DNA from: Rhinopithecimicrobium faecis
GTDB taxonomy: Bacteria > Bacteroidota > Bacteroidia > Sphingobacteriales > Sphingobacteriaceae
Assembly: GCA_017942165.1 (NCBI GenBank)
Contig: JAGKSB010000003.1
Span: forward strand, 124,001-188,000
Length of the DNA stretch: 64,000 nt
Direction of reading: 5' to 3'
A program made the translations under genes and the position numbers. How positions within the stretch are numbered: position 1 is the stretch's first letter; every line of letters begins with the position of its first letter. A model generated the notes under the pieces. That model did not search any database, had not been told where the DNA came from, and worked only from the letters and a program-made list of their open reading frames with translations. Below, piece after piece: positions 1-7,231 of the stretch.

Positions 1-504
1 TACTAAGGGGTGGTTACGGATTCTATATAAATCATCACGAACAGATTTTTCTAAATCTGTGAAGCTTAGAAATGGCACAAAATCTGCCGCTATAGATCCT
101 CCATCTTGAGTTACATTTTTCCATCCCTCTTCGGATAATTGAGCCGTACTTAGACTCTCTCTTAATAGATCGCGCATAACGCTATCATTAAAGGTTTGCA
201 TACCACAATTGCTGTGGTGGATTACAAGCCATGTTTTTGTACCTAATAATTTATGTGAAATTATTAACGAGCGTATGGCGTCATCAGAAGCACGTCCCCC
301 GGCATTACGTATGACATGTGCTTCACCTTCTTTTATGCCTAGAAATTTTGCGGGATCTAAGCGGGCATCCATACAGGTTAAAATAGCAAGTTCACGCGAT
401 GGTGGTAAGGCTAGTGTGTTCTTATCTCCAAAGTAATTAGCATAAATTCTGTTGGCGTTTAATACGTCATCTAAAATGGTGTTGATTTCTTTTTGCTGGC
501 TCAT
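1..504 (-). CDS. Beta-class carbonic anhydrase, C-terminus cut by window edge
   Basis: The ATG is at 504 and the frame stays open for 168 codons to base 1, so the 3' end lies outside the window. Beta-carbonic anhydrases interconvert CO2 and bicarbonate in the cytoplasm with a zinc ion held by two Cys and one His. The expected residues are visible: a CMDARLD motif with Cys44, Asp46 and Arg48, and an HHSNCGM motif giving His97 and Cys100. The N-terminal region and the RNAGGRASDD segment (about residues 66-75) are also typical. This resembles the short prokaryotic beta-carbonic anhydrase subgroup. The neighbouring genes give no functional clue. Confidence 0.9.
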   Translation of the reverse strand, partial: MSQQKEINTILDDVLNANRIYANYFGDKNTLALPPSRELAILTCMDARLDPAKFLGIKEGEAHVIRNAGGRASDDAIRSLIISHKLLGTKTWLVIHHSNCGMQTFNDSVMRDLLRESLSTAQLSEEGWKNVTQDGGSIAADFVPFLSFTDLEKSVRDDLYRIRNHPLV

Positions 505-727
505 AATAAATCCTCTGTTACAATGTTTATCATAAAGTTAATAAAATATCTTAATTAAATCTTTTATTTATATAAAATTAACATCCCTGCTGTGATAGCC
601 TAAGGTGAGAAGGTTGATAACGCCGAAAATGAAAGTTATTGATATGCTGTGGGTTATGTTTTTTATTGGAGGATGTGTTTATTTTGGCAAAGATGTTGTT
701 TTCTAATTTTCAAATCACAGATACACT

Positions 728-955
728 ATGGTAAGACAACTGAAAAATTTAATTGGCATCGGTTTGGGAATTCTATTAATGACATCTTGCGTTGTTTACG
801 ACCAACAAGGAGGGCATCGAAGAGGAGGGCATAGATCACACGGCTACCATCAAAAGGGACCACATGGAAATGGGTATGGGAAGAGAAAAGGATATAAAAA
901 AGGACCTAGCAAGCATCATCGTCCCAAACATGGAAAAGGCCGTGGACGCTGGTAG
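728..955 (+). CDS. Small His/Gly/Lys-rich lipoprotein, unknown function
   Basis: This 75-residue protein begins with a positively charged start, a hydrophobic stretch and a lipobox ending LLMTSC, so Cys21 would be lipidated. The mature part is very rich in Gly, His, Lys and Arg (runs such as GGHRRGGHRSHGYHQKG), has almost no hydrophobic residues and should be strongly basic and probably disordered. His-rich tails can bind metals, but nothing proves that here. Two other short frames overlap it at 649-834 and 792-980. The lipobox makes this frame the believable one. Small lipoproteins of this composition are common in Bacteroidota and have no established role. Confidence 0.6.
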   Translation: MVRQLKNLIGIGLGILLMTSCVVYDQQGGHRRGGHRSHGYHQKGPHGNGYGKRKGYKKGPSKHHRPKHGKGRGRW

Positions 956-1052
956 CGTACTAAATCCTTGCGTACTATAAATATCCCTTTTTTCGGCTAT
1001 AAAATACTTCTAAGTTATCCGTTAATTTTGATGTAACAACAGGATAACTAGT

Positions 1053-1397
1053 ATGGAAAGAAATAAAACAGCTTTAGAAGCGAGAAACCAAGGTAAGAAT
1101 ATCGCTATAATTGCCTATTTAACAATTATAGGCTTGGCAATAGCTTACGTGAAAAACAGTAAAAATGAAACCTCTTTAGGTAGCTTTCATATCCGCCAAA
1201 GTTTAGGTATCACCGTTACGGCATTAATTTCAAGTCTCTTGCGGTTTGTTCCTGGAGTAGGGAATACGCTGGCTGGTGTAGTCGGTCTTATAATTTTGGT
1301 AGCATTGATTCTAGGGATTATTTCTGCCATCAATGCAGAGGAAAAGGAATTACCTTTCGTAGGATCGCTTTACCAAAAATGGTTTTCAGCCATTTAA
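1053..1397 (+). CDS. Small membrane protein, DUF4870/import-component-like
   Basis: This 114-residue protein has an N-terminal amphipathic start followed by about three hydrophobic segments (near residues 17-33, 48-65 and 70-92). The pattern of a short soluble region, then AIIAYLTIIGLAIAYV, then LGSFHIRQSLGI is the one seen in small Bacteroidota proteins annotated as import component or DUF4870/Tic20-like. Their function is not established. It stands alone on the plus strand. The next gene is convergent, and a short AT-rich gap follows. Confidence 0.7.
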   Translation: MERNKTALEARNQGKNIAIIAYLTIIGLAIAYVKNSKNETSLGSFHIRQSLGITVTALISSLLRFVPGVGNTLAGVVGLIILVALILGIISAINAEEKELPFVGSLYQKWFSAI

Positions 1398-1508
1398 TAA
1401 ACGACCCTTTAGGTATATATCATACGATGGATGTATACTTAAAGGGTATTGCTTTACTATTATGTTAAGTAGGTCTTAGCATAGGAGGAAATAATTATTT
1501 TTGAAACG

Positions 1509-2450
1509 TTAATTAACATTACTCACTTTTATGCTGTAGGATAATGGAATCTTCAGTTTCCATACTCCTTTGATGTTAAAGGTATTTCCATAGGTAGCAT
1601 TTTTAATAGTGAAGGTATAGTTTGCGGATCGTTCAAGATATTTTACGCTTCCTGTTACTTGCTGCTTTCTGCTATTATTGAGTATATGGTTTGTTAAATT
1701 ATATGGGTTATTATAGGGAAATGTTTTGGATACACCTTCCTTGTAGGGGATATTACCATTCCAAACGATTACATTCTCATTTAATACCTCAGGCATATTT
1801 ATACTTTTGTCTTCCTCATCAAGCCAGTCAAATGCTAAGATGTCGGAACTTTGAAATTCTGATGTGGAAGTAACATTTTTCAAAATCGCTTGCTCATTTA
1901 CGATAGTTTCTTTAGCTGTGTTATATGGTGGCGTAACCGTAAGACATTCTTCAGCGCTGTCGTAAATCTTTGTTGTGCCTTGAATTTCTTTCACCTCCAT
2001 GTTTACAAGCTCGTAATTTGCAGCTCTTGATTGCAGGATATGAATATTTTGAGTATTCTCTCCTGCTTTAATTCCTATCAAAAAGTTTTTAGGTGTTTTT
2101 GATAAATTTTCAGCCAAATTTATTGTTAGTGTGTTGTCACTATTTTTTACGAGTGACAATGCTAGTTTTTCAATATATATATCCCCGAATTCTGATAATA
2201 TCTGCTTATTTTTTTTTGATTCTTTATAAATTTCACCGGAAACAGGGTTTTTTATGTATTCTATCGTCCAATTCTTAGCATTGATCATTAGGGTATCAGC
2301 TTCTATGCTTCTACCAAGGATTATTTTTTGAATTTTCTTATCTATGATGGGTCGCTCTTCAACAGTTTGTCCTTTAGTACAGCTTTGAAAGAAAAGGAGG
2401 GAGGATGTGATGAAAATTATGGTAACAGTCTTTGTTATTTGTGATTGCAT
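1509..2450 (-). CDS. Hypothetical surface or periplasmic lipoprotein
   Basis: This 313-residue protein has a signal peptide with the lipobox FFQSC, so Cys24 is the likely lipidation site. The mature region is rich in Asn, Thr and Lys and has alternating beta-strand character, with short repeats of the type WTIEYIKNP and GVWKLKIPLSYSIKV. This is suggestive of BACON-like or other beta-sandwich domains, but I do not recognise a family. It is a single gene on the minus strand, convergent with the small membrane protein at 1053-1397. No function is proposed. Confidence 0.6.
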   Translation of the reverse strand: MQSQITKTVTIIFITSSLLFFQSCTKGQTVEERPIIDKKIQKIILGRSIEADTLMINAKNWTIEYIKNPVSGEIYKESKKNKQILSEFGDIYIEKLALSLVKNSDNTLTINLAENLSKTPKNFLIGIKAGENTQNIHILQSRAANYELVNMEVKEIQGTTKIYDSAEECLTVTPPYNTAKETIVNEQAILKNVTSTSEFQSSDILAFDWLDEEDKSINMPEVLNENVIVWNGNIPYKEGVSKTFPYNNPYNLTNHILNNSRKQQVTGSVKYLERSANYTFTIKNATYGNTFNIKGVWKLKIPLSYSIKVSNVN

Positions 2451-2767
2451 AAATTTTGGTATTGTAAGTAATTGGTTAGTTGTAATTTATGATTTATATG
2501 TGAGGTGGTAATCTCTTTTTTTGAAATCAGTAATTCTAAATAATATATTTAATTAGTAGCTTTTTTTTTATTGGCAGCTTAGTTTAGTATGAATTTGAAA
2601 TTACGTTGTTTATTTATGTGATAGGTTTTAATAAGAAGATTCTTAAGAAAGAAATTACATGAGCCGAGTATTCATCTTGAAAAGCATGTATTTTCACTTA
2701 TTTTTTAATCATTTAAAAAATTATTTAACAATAAATCAGCTCGTTGTAATTTTATTTTATGGGATAG
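2451..2767. other. AT-rich intergenic region
   Basis: It lies between the lipoprotein gene and the tRNA-Pro promoter. I see no convincing coding frame. The short frame at 2659-2844 runs into the tRNA and is rejected. Nothing else is visible apart from poly-T and poly-A runs. Confidence 0.5.
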
Positions 2768-2798
2768 TTTGTGAAATAGAAATAACGCTGTATATTTG
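2768..2798 (+). promoter_or_regulatory. Bacteroidota-type promoter of tRNA-Pro
   Basis: TTTG at 2768-2771, exactly 19 nt, then TATATTTG at 2791-2798 match the Bacteroidota primary-sigma consensus (TTTG at -33, TAnnTTTG at -7) without mismatch. Transcription would start near 2803-2805, about 30 nt before the mature tRNA. Confidence 0.8.
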
Positions 2799-2834
2799 CA
2801 TCACAATAAAAAACAAAGGTGATACCATTGTAAT

Positions 2835-2908
2835 CGGGGTGTAGCGTAGCCCGGTATCGCGCCTGCTTTGGGAGCAGGAGGTCGTAGGTTCGAATCCTGC
2901 CACCCCGA
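2835..2908 (+). tRNA. tRNA-Pro (anticodon TGG)
   Basis: The acceptor arms CGGGGTG (2835-2841) and CACCCCG (2901-2907) pair perfectly, with discriminator A2908. The anticodon stem CCTGC/GCAGG encloses the loop TTTGGGA, giving anticodon TGG. The T arm contains GGTTCGAATCC. CCA is not encoded. A strong promoter lies upstream and a hairpin terminator follows at once. Confidence 0.97.
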
Positions 2909-2910
2909 CA

Positions 2911-2941
2911 AAAAGCCATTGAGAAATCAGTGGCTTTTTTT
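2911..2941 (+). terminator. Intrinsic terminator after tRNA-Pro
   Basis: AAAAGCCA (2911-2918) pairs with TGGCTTTT (2931-2938) around a 12-nt loop and is followed by a continuing T-run. Confidence 0.8.
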
Positions 2942-2950
2942 GTTTACGGG

Positions 2951-2958
2951 GTATTTAG
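2951..2958. repeat. Target-site duplication, left copy (GTATTTAG)
   Basis: The 8-bp sequence GTATTTAG sits directly before the left inverted repeat and is repeated exactly at 4391-4398 directly after the right inverted repeat. An 8-bp duplication is what a transposition event would leave. Confidence 0.75.
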
Positions 2959-2982
2959 GGATCATACGGAAAGTTTGGGGGG
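2959..2982 (+). repeat. Left terminal inverted repeat of the IS
   Basis: It reads inward GGATCA, then CGGAA-like bases, then TTGGGGGG, and matches the reverse complement of 4367-4390 at about 18 of 24 positions. Confidence 0.75.
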
Positions 2983-2991
2983 TAAAGATTT

Positions 2992-3975
2992 TTAAGCATA
3001 CAATTTCATCACTCTGTATAGGAAGAATGTTGTATCCCTTACGCCACGAAAGACACTCCTGAAAGCTTTGAGTTTTGCATTGAAAGATTCTGCGGATGCA
3101 TTGGTGCTTCTGTTGTCGAAGTAGTGTAGGATGTATTGATGATGCGCTGCAATGGATCGTGCTACGCTCTCAAAGGAAGTAATGCCCGCATTCTCAACCT
3201 GATTATGCCACAGGCCTAGTTTGGTAAATGCTACCTTTTTGTCCCTGCATTTGTTGAAGATGTCCCCTAAGGCAATTCCAAGATCATAAGCCTGTTTTAG
3301 CTTGGGAAACCGCATGAACAACAATTCAGCACGATGTTTCTGGCTTTCGGACCATCGGCTTGGATGCTTGAACAATAGGTGTCTCGATCTAGCCAATAGC
3401 TGTTTGAGCGTATCACCATTAGGCAACAATTCTGCTTCATATGGGATTCCTCGCTTTCGCGACTCTATTATCTTCTTGCTTTCTGCATCTAATACTTCCC
3501 AACGGTATTTGATACGGAGTTCCTGCACGGCATCGTAAGCTAACTTTTGGACATGGAACCGGTCGACTACACGTCTGGCATTTCTGAAACATCTACGGAT
3601 AGCCTTGGCCATGTTGGGAGCCATATCCATGGTCACCTCCTTTACTTTATTCCTTGAGCGCAAGGGTATTCGCTCAAGAACAGCCATGATATCCTCAGCC
3701 TTAGTGCCTTTAATAGTTGCTAGAATCGTTCCTTTACGCCCTTTTGCCGATTTACTGCTTACAATGGTATATAATTCACCGTTGCTGAAGCTGGTCTCAT
3801 CGATGCTCAGGTGTTCCGAGATGTTTTCAGGGAACAATGTCCAGTTCTCGGCATGAGACTTTTGGTCCCAATCATGGAAATCACTGAGGTGGTTCTTGTA
3901 TTGATCCTGTAGTTGCTTGCCGTCCATCTGGAAGAAAAGACCGACCAATTGGGCGCTTACAGGATGATTATCCAA
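2992..3975 (-). CDS. ISAon1-type transposase, catalytic protein (ORF B)
   Basis: This 327-residue DDE transposase resembles the ISL3-type catalytic domain. Visible landmarks are IDETSF (about residue 58), giving the first Asp, the MDMAPNM block near residue 115, the VDRFHVQKLAYDAVQELR block near residue 137, and NRSTNASAESFNAKLKAFRSVFRGVR near the C-terminus, which should supply the catalytic Glu. It overlaps the 3' end of ORF A by 8 nt and begins with TTG, so it is probably made by translational coupling or frameshifting from ORF A. The C-terminal block recurs in the neighbouring decayed copy at 4434-4658, which shows the two elements are relatives. Confidence 0.9.
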   Translation of the reverse strand: MDNHPVSAQLVGLFFQMDGKQLQDQYKNHLSDFHDWDQKSHAENWTLFPENISEHLSIDETSFSNGELYTIVSSKSAKGRKGTILATIKGTKAEDIMAVLERIPLRSRNKVKEVTMDMAPNMAKAIRRCFRNARRVVDRFHVQKLAYDAVQELRIKYRWEVLDAESKKIIESRKRGIPYEAELLPNGDTLKQLLARSRHLLFKHPSRWSESQKHRAELLFMRFPKLKQAYDLGIALGDIFNKCRDKKVAFTKLGLWHNQVENAGITSFESVARSIAAHHQYILHYFDNRSTNASAESFNAKLKAFRSVFRGVRDTTFFLYRVMKLYA

Positions 3976-4321
3976 ATATCTTCTTTAAAAAAATCCCGAA
4001 TTCCGTCGTCATTCGAGCACCCTCACGCACCAGGTTCCAATCTCTTGTGATGATCTCTCCGGTATCCAGTACCGTCCAGCGACGACGGCGGATATGTAGC
4101 GTAACTTTCTGACCTCGAATGGGAAAGTCTGAAATTTCAGTGGAAGGCATAAACCCCTTTGACTCCAACTTGCTGTTCTCATAGCCTGTCGGAGCAATAT
4201 TAAGCTCATCTAAATAAATATGGAGTTGATTGTCAACTTGATCGACTTCTAAAATCTGAAAGTATTCCAAAAGCCCTTCGGGCAGCAATAGGGATAGTAA
4301 TTTACGTTCGGCTTCTTGCAA
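3968..4321 (-). CDS. ISAon1-type transposase N-terminal region protein (ORF A)
   Basis: This 117-residue protein starts with LLSLLLPEGLLEYFQI and ends with an Arg-rich block, IRRRRWTVLDTGEIITRDWNLV. That is the layout of the proteins annotated as ISAon1 family transposase N-terminal region, thought to supply DNA binding. The start is a TTG at 4321, because a stop lies five codons upstream and no in-frame ATG precedes the conserved part. The stop is at 3968-3970, just inside ORF B. A T7-A3 run lies near the end of the frame, but the frame offset and a stop in frame B argue for re-initiation rather than simple slippage. Confidence 0.85.
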   Translation of the reverse strand: MQEAERKLLSLLLPEGLLEYFQILEVDQVDNQLHIYLDELNIAPTGYENSKLESKGFMPSTEISDFPIRGQKVTLHIRRRRWTVLDTGEIITRDWNLVREGARMTTEFGIFLKKIFG

Positions 4322-4366
4322 GGGATATCTGTATTAAGGATGCTAAACTAAGAAATTTTTAACACT

Positions 4367-4390
4367 CCCCCCAAGAATTCAGCTTGATCC
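4367..4390 (-). repeat. Right terminal inverted repeat of the IS
   Basis: On the plus strand it reads CCCCCCAAGAATTCAGCTTG followed by ATCC, the partner of 2959-2982. Confidence 0.75.
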
Positions 4391-4398
4391 GTATTTAG
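4391..4398. repeat. Target-site duplication, right copy (GTATTTAG)
   Basis: It is an exact match to 2951-2958. The next bases (4399 onward, GGATCATAAC) are the left end of a second, related element, so the newer IS inserted precisely at the flank of the older one. Confidence 0.75.
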
Positions 4399-4830
4399 GG
4401 ATCATAACCAAAAGTTGTGGAGCACAGATTATTTTAGGCGTATAATTTCGCCAATCTAAAAAGAAAAAAGTCAATGTTACGGACACCTCTTAGCTTGGCT
4501 CTGAAGGATTTTATTTTAGCATTGAAGGATTCAGCCGTGGCATTTGTTGACCGATTATCTAAATAATTTAAGATTGTTTTATAATGCAATTGAATGGTTT
4601 TTGATATGGTGTTAAAGGATTGAATTTCTGTAAGATATTCTTTTTCTGACGTCAGCACTTTTCTATTCCTATATTCTCTTCATCCAATGCCTGCCATCTA
4701 TATTTAATATGCGTTTCCTACAGAACTTCTATGCCTAAGCATTGAACGTGAAAGCGTTCGGTTACGCGTACAGCATAAGAGAAGGCGCGTTTGACATTTG
4801 CTGCCGAGAATGGCTCCGGGATATCCATCG
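4399..4830 (-). mobile_element. Decayed remnant of a second ISAon1-type element
   Basis: The left end GGATCATAACCAAAAGTTG resembles the end of the intact element. The region behind it encodes, in broken frames, the C-terminal half of a related transposase. No right inverted repeat or N-terminal protein is visible. Recognisable homology stops near 4830. The exact right boundary is uncertain. Confidence 0.7.
4434..4830 (-). pseudogene. Fragment of ISAon1-type transposase
   Basis: A 74-codon frame at 4434-4658 ends in YLDNRSTNATAESFNAKIKS and LRGVRNIDFFLFRLAKLYA, closely matching the C-terminus of the intact transposase. Further upstream on the minus strand the blocks VTERFHVQ and IKYRWQALDEE and an MDIPEPF-like block align with VDRFHVQ, IKYRWEVLDAE and MDMAPNM of the intact copy. 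They are interrupted by a stop and frame changes, and the middle of the gene is missing. It is non-functional. Confidence 0.85.
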
Positions 4831-5005
4831 GCGAACTTCCTGAGTGGGTCATTGACAAAGAAATGGCGGGGCTTCCTGGCTATAATATTGATTACAATTA
4901 ATTTACTCTTAATTGAGTGATATTCACTTGAATGGGTTCATTCTACCTGTAACAAATCCAAATGATATTTTGAAATACACGATATAATTGTTTTTAAAGT
5001 GTATT

Positions 5006-5040
5006 AAGGCATCTTTTCGTATTAAAGATGCCTTTTTTTT
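5006..5040 (+). terminator. Strong intrinsic terminator with no obvious plus-strand gene
   Basis: AAGGCATCTTT (5006-5016) pairs with AAAGATGCCTT (5024-5034) and is followed by a T-run to 5040 on the plus strand. On the minus strand, where the qat operon ends, no T-run follows the hairpin. It therefore looks like the terminator of a plus-strand gene that is no longer present. A plus-strand frame tail ending at TAA 4899-4901 may be its last trace. Confidence 0.65.
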
Positions 5041-5096
5041 ATAATGATTCTATTTTGTAGGTAATTTATATCCAAACGTAAAATACTCTAATGAAA

Positions 5097-6434
5097 TTAG
5101 GCCTGAATAAATTTTTTCACTTCTTTGATACCACGTATATACATATTAACATATTTTTTAATTTCCCTCGAAGTTAGATTCATCGAACCAGCTTTTAGAA
5201 ATTCAGATAATACTATTTGTTTGGTAGTATACTTCGAAATGGCATAATTAAATGCTCTAAAGTCTCCTTGGTTGTCGCTTATACCCTTAAAATAATCTGT
5301 TTCTTTATCAAGCCCATTCGTGTAGAGAGAGGCTCTTCTAATGATGCATGGAACACAGTATCCACATTGGTTTGAAACATCTTTATTATTGCCGTCATCT
5401 TCTACCTTTGTCCATTGTTTATGGTATCCAGGTTTAGAGCATGACAAAGTTTTTCTAATTTTTTCCCTGACGAAATCAGCGTTTTCGCATTCCGTCAACA
5501 TTTCTCCTTTTGTTTTGAATCTATAAGGATTTTCGATCCTATTATTTATACCAATCTTTTTAAAGATGTCGTTTAATCCCGTGATATATTTTGGATGCGT
5601 CGTTTTAGTACTGTGACTGCCACCTCTAGCAGGAGTTAATGGTAGATTTAATGAAATCAATCCATTTTCAGGGATTATTACACTCGTTGTATCGCTAGAC
5701 GTGTTTGCGATCAGAAGGCCAAGTGCCAGAAAGATTATTGAGCGCGCTCTTTGTGTTTTTTCACCTTTAAAATGATCATTTTTTAGTCCCTGTACATAAA
5801 AGTAGAATGGGGTAATTAGCGTACTTTTATTGGCTGTTTTAATTTCTTGAATTAGTTTTTTTTGCAAAGATAATTCGCCTGAGTTTCCACTTTTATGATG
5901 TGAGATTGTAGCGATCCGATCATATTTATGGATCAAGTCATTGATACCTATAAATGAATCCATGCCACCTGAAAATAGACATACTTTCTTGGCTTTAAAT
6001 TCAGAGTCTTGTAATTGGGGAAAGGCTTCTGTCGTTTTTCTGAAATGTACTGTCCATTTATCACCACTTAAGAATGATAAAGTCTGTTCGAGATCATTTT
6101 TTACCAAATTCCATTTATCGAGATTATATACAGGAATGTGTAAGTTAAAATAACGACTCCAACCAAGTACCCCGTATTTTTCCCTCTCTGCTATTTGATC
6201 AATGGAATATGTTGTTAAAGCGATATTTGCAAAATCCGCAACTAAAGTATTTTGAGGATTTATCTGATAACCTCTTTTACCACTCAGATACTTGAAAATA
6301 TCATGGCTAACGATTTTTGATTTAACTTTACTAGTTTCTGGATTTGTAAATATCGAATCTAAATAGAATGTGTAATCATCTAATAATTCGAATTCATCCC
6401 TGATATTTTCTTTGAGTATTATGTTTATTTTCAT
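5097..6434 (-). CDS. qatC: QatC-like, QueC-family ATP pyrophosphatase of a Qat defence operon
   Basis: This 445-residue protein is about twice the length of housekeeping QueC, which makes the preQ0 base from CDG. The pyrophosphatase ATP loop SGGMDS is at 155-160. A QueC-like zinc site is formed by Cys332 and the CGYCVPC cluster (Cys357, Cys360, Cys363). The segments TQRARSIIFLALG (227-239) and PENGLISLNLPLTPARGGS (255-273) are typical of the defence-associated QueC branch. It is the third gene of a tight operon, starting 4 nt after qatB ends. Other queuosine genes (queD, queE, queF) are absent, which supports the defence role over tRNA modification. Known Qat systems have qatD next. Here it is missing. 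Confidence 0.85.
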   Translation of the reverse strand: MKINIILKENIRDEFELLDDYTFYLDSIFTNPETSKVKSKIVSHDIFKYLSGKRGYQINPQNTLVADFANIALTTYSIDQIAEREKYGVLGWSRYFNLHIPVYNLDKWNLVKNDLEQTLSFLSGDKWTVHFRKTTEAFPQLQDSEFKAKKVCLFSGGMDSFIGINDLIHKYDRIATISHHKSGNSGELSLQKKLIQEIKTANKSTLITPFYFYVQGLKNDHFKGEKTQRARSIIFLALGLLIANTSSDTTSVIIPENGLISLNLPLTPARGGSHSTKTTHPKYITGLNDIFKKIGINNRIENPYRFKTKGEMLTECENADFVREKIRKTLSCSKPGYHKQWTKVEDDGNNKDVSNQCGYCVPCIIRRASLYTNGLDKETDYFKGISDNQGDFRAFNYAISKYTTKQIVLSEFLKAGSMNLTSREIKKYVNMYIRGIKEVKKFIQA

Positions 6435-6438
6435 ACTA

Positions 6439-7230
6439 TTATATCATAGAGTAAGCCTGTGTAAGTATCTCTGTTACCATTGTATTTTGCTCTCGTATTG
6501 TTGAAGATGAGAAATCTTTTATAGAAAAATGTAATTCAACTTCAGCCTGAATATAATCTTTTAAAATATCATTTGCAGTTATTACTTGATCTTTAGTGAA
6601 TTTATCGCTTTCTAAGGCACGAGAAACTTCAATTGATAAACGCTCAAAAATATAATTTGATATATATATTTCTAAATACTCTAACACTTGTCCTTCTTCT
6701 ACACCATTAATATTGTTGCTGTCAACTTCATAGTTTTCATAAAGTAGACTGATGGTTTCAATTGCTGCAGCTTTTGCAGCGCTTCCTTCATCCGTTCCGT
6801 CTATATCTGCAAACAGAAAGCATAATTTGTTAATGGCGTCTTCTGTCGAGACTCCTTTAAGATCTTCTAAATGGAATTCTTTACAGGCTTCTTCAAATCC
6901 TTTTTGAGAGACTGATGATAGAAAACGCAATAATATCCTTGCTCCTTTTCGGCCGCCGAAGGATGATTTAGCTAGGGTCTTATTTCCACCATTTGCATTC
7001 CTATAATTTGCTGTTAGTTTTTTGAAAGAAGTTTTTGAAGGATCTTTTATAAACTTAGTGTAAGATCTTTTTACGTCGCTCCAAGGTTTTAATTCGTTTT
7101 CTGATTCGACATTATTAATTTCTTCTTGTAGATTGCTACCTTCTTCATTATTAGTATCATTATAATCTGGCCACGATGGAAGTGGAGATGATATTCCTTT
7201 AGGACCTATATTTGGTTTAGATGTTCCCAT
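6439..7230 (-). CDS. qatB: QatB-like protein of a Qat defence operon
   Basis: This 263-residue protein begins Met-Gly-Thr-Ser, followed by GPKG, SPLPSWPD and a long acidic linker. The body holds KTSFKKLTANYRNANGGNKTLAKSSFGGRKGARILLRFLS-type sequence (about residues 66-109, quoted in part) and an all-helical C-terminal half. The N-terminus and the GG-rich block are what I recall for QatB. Its gene lies between the KAP ATPase and the QueC-like gene, with gaps of 1 and 4 nt. QatB has no recognised enzymatic motif. In related QueC-containing immunity systems the QueC-like enzyme joins a deazaguanine to an N-terminal glycine, so Gly2 here is a plausible acceptor. That is an inference. Confidence 0.8.
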   Translation of the reverse strand: MGTSKPNIGPKGISSPLPSWPDYNDTNNEEGSNLQEEINNVESENELKPWSDVKRSYTKFIKDPSKTSFKKLTANYRNANGGNKTLAKSSFGGRKGARILLRFLSSVSQKGFEEACKEFHLEDLKGVSTEDAINKLCFLFADIDGTDEGSAAKAAAIETISLLYENYEVDSNNINGVEEGQVLEYLEIYISNYIFERLSIEVSRALESDKFTKDQVITANDILKDYIQAEVELHFSIKDFSSSTIREQNTMVTEILTQAYSMI

Positions 7231-7231
7231 G

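Larger units (their letters stand above)
2959..4390 (-). mobile_element. Complete ISAon1-type insertion sequence (two ORFs)
   Basis: This 1432-bp element is bounded by imperfect 24-bp inverted repeats at 2959-2982 and 4367-4390. Both start GGATCA, end TTGGGGGG (read inward) and agree at about 18 of 24 positions. Flanking 8-bp duplications (GTATTTAG) mark the insertion. It carries two minus-strand frames, a short N-terminal protein (3968-4321) and a DDE transposase (2992-3975), which overlap by 8 nt. This two-ORF arrangement is what is annotated in Bacteroidota as the ISAon1 family. The ORFs look intact, so the element may be active. Its right end directly abuts the left end of an older relative. 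Confidence 0.85.

Noticed and set aside
2835..2908. tRNA-Pro as an integration site for the island
   Set aside because: No direct repeat of the tRNA 3' end was seen at the far side of the island near 9-10.2 kb.
2951..4398. GTATTTAGGGATCAT as a long direct repeat of its own
   Set aside because: Only GTATTTAG is a target duplication. The following bases repeat because both insertion sequences share the same outer end.
5097..6434. QueC for queuosine biosynthesis
   Set aside because: The protein is about twice the size of housekeeping QueC, no queD, queE or queF is nearby, and its partners are the KAP ATPase and QatB-like gene.
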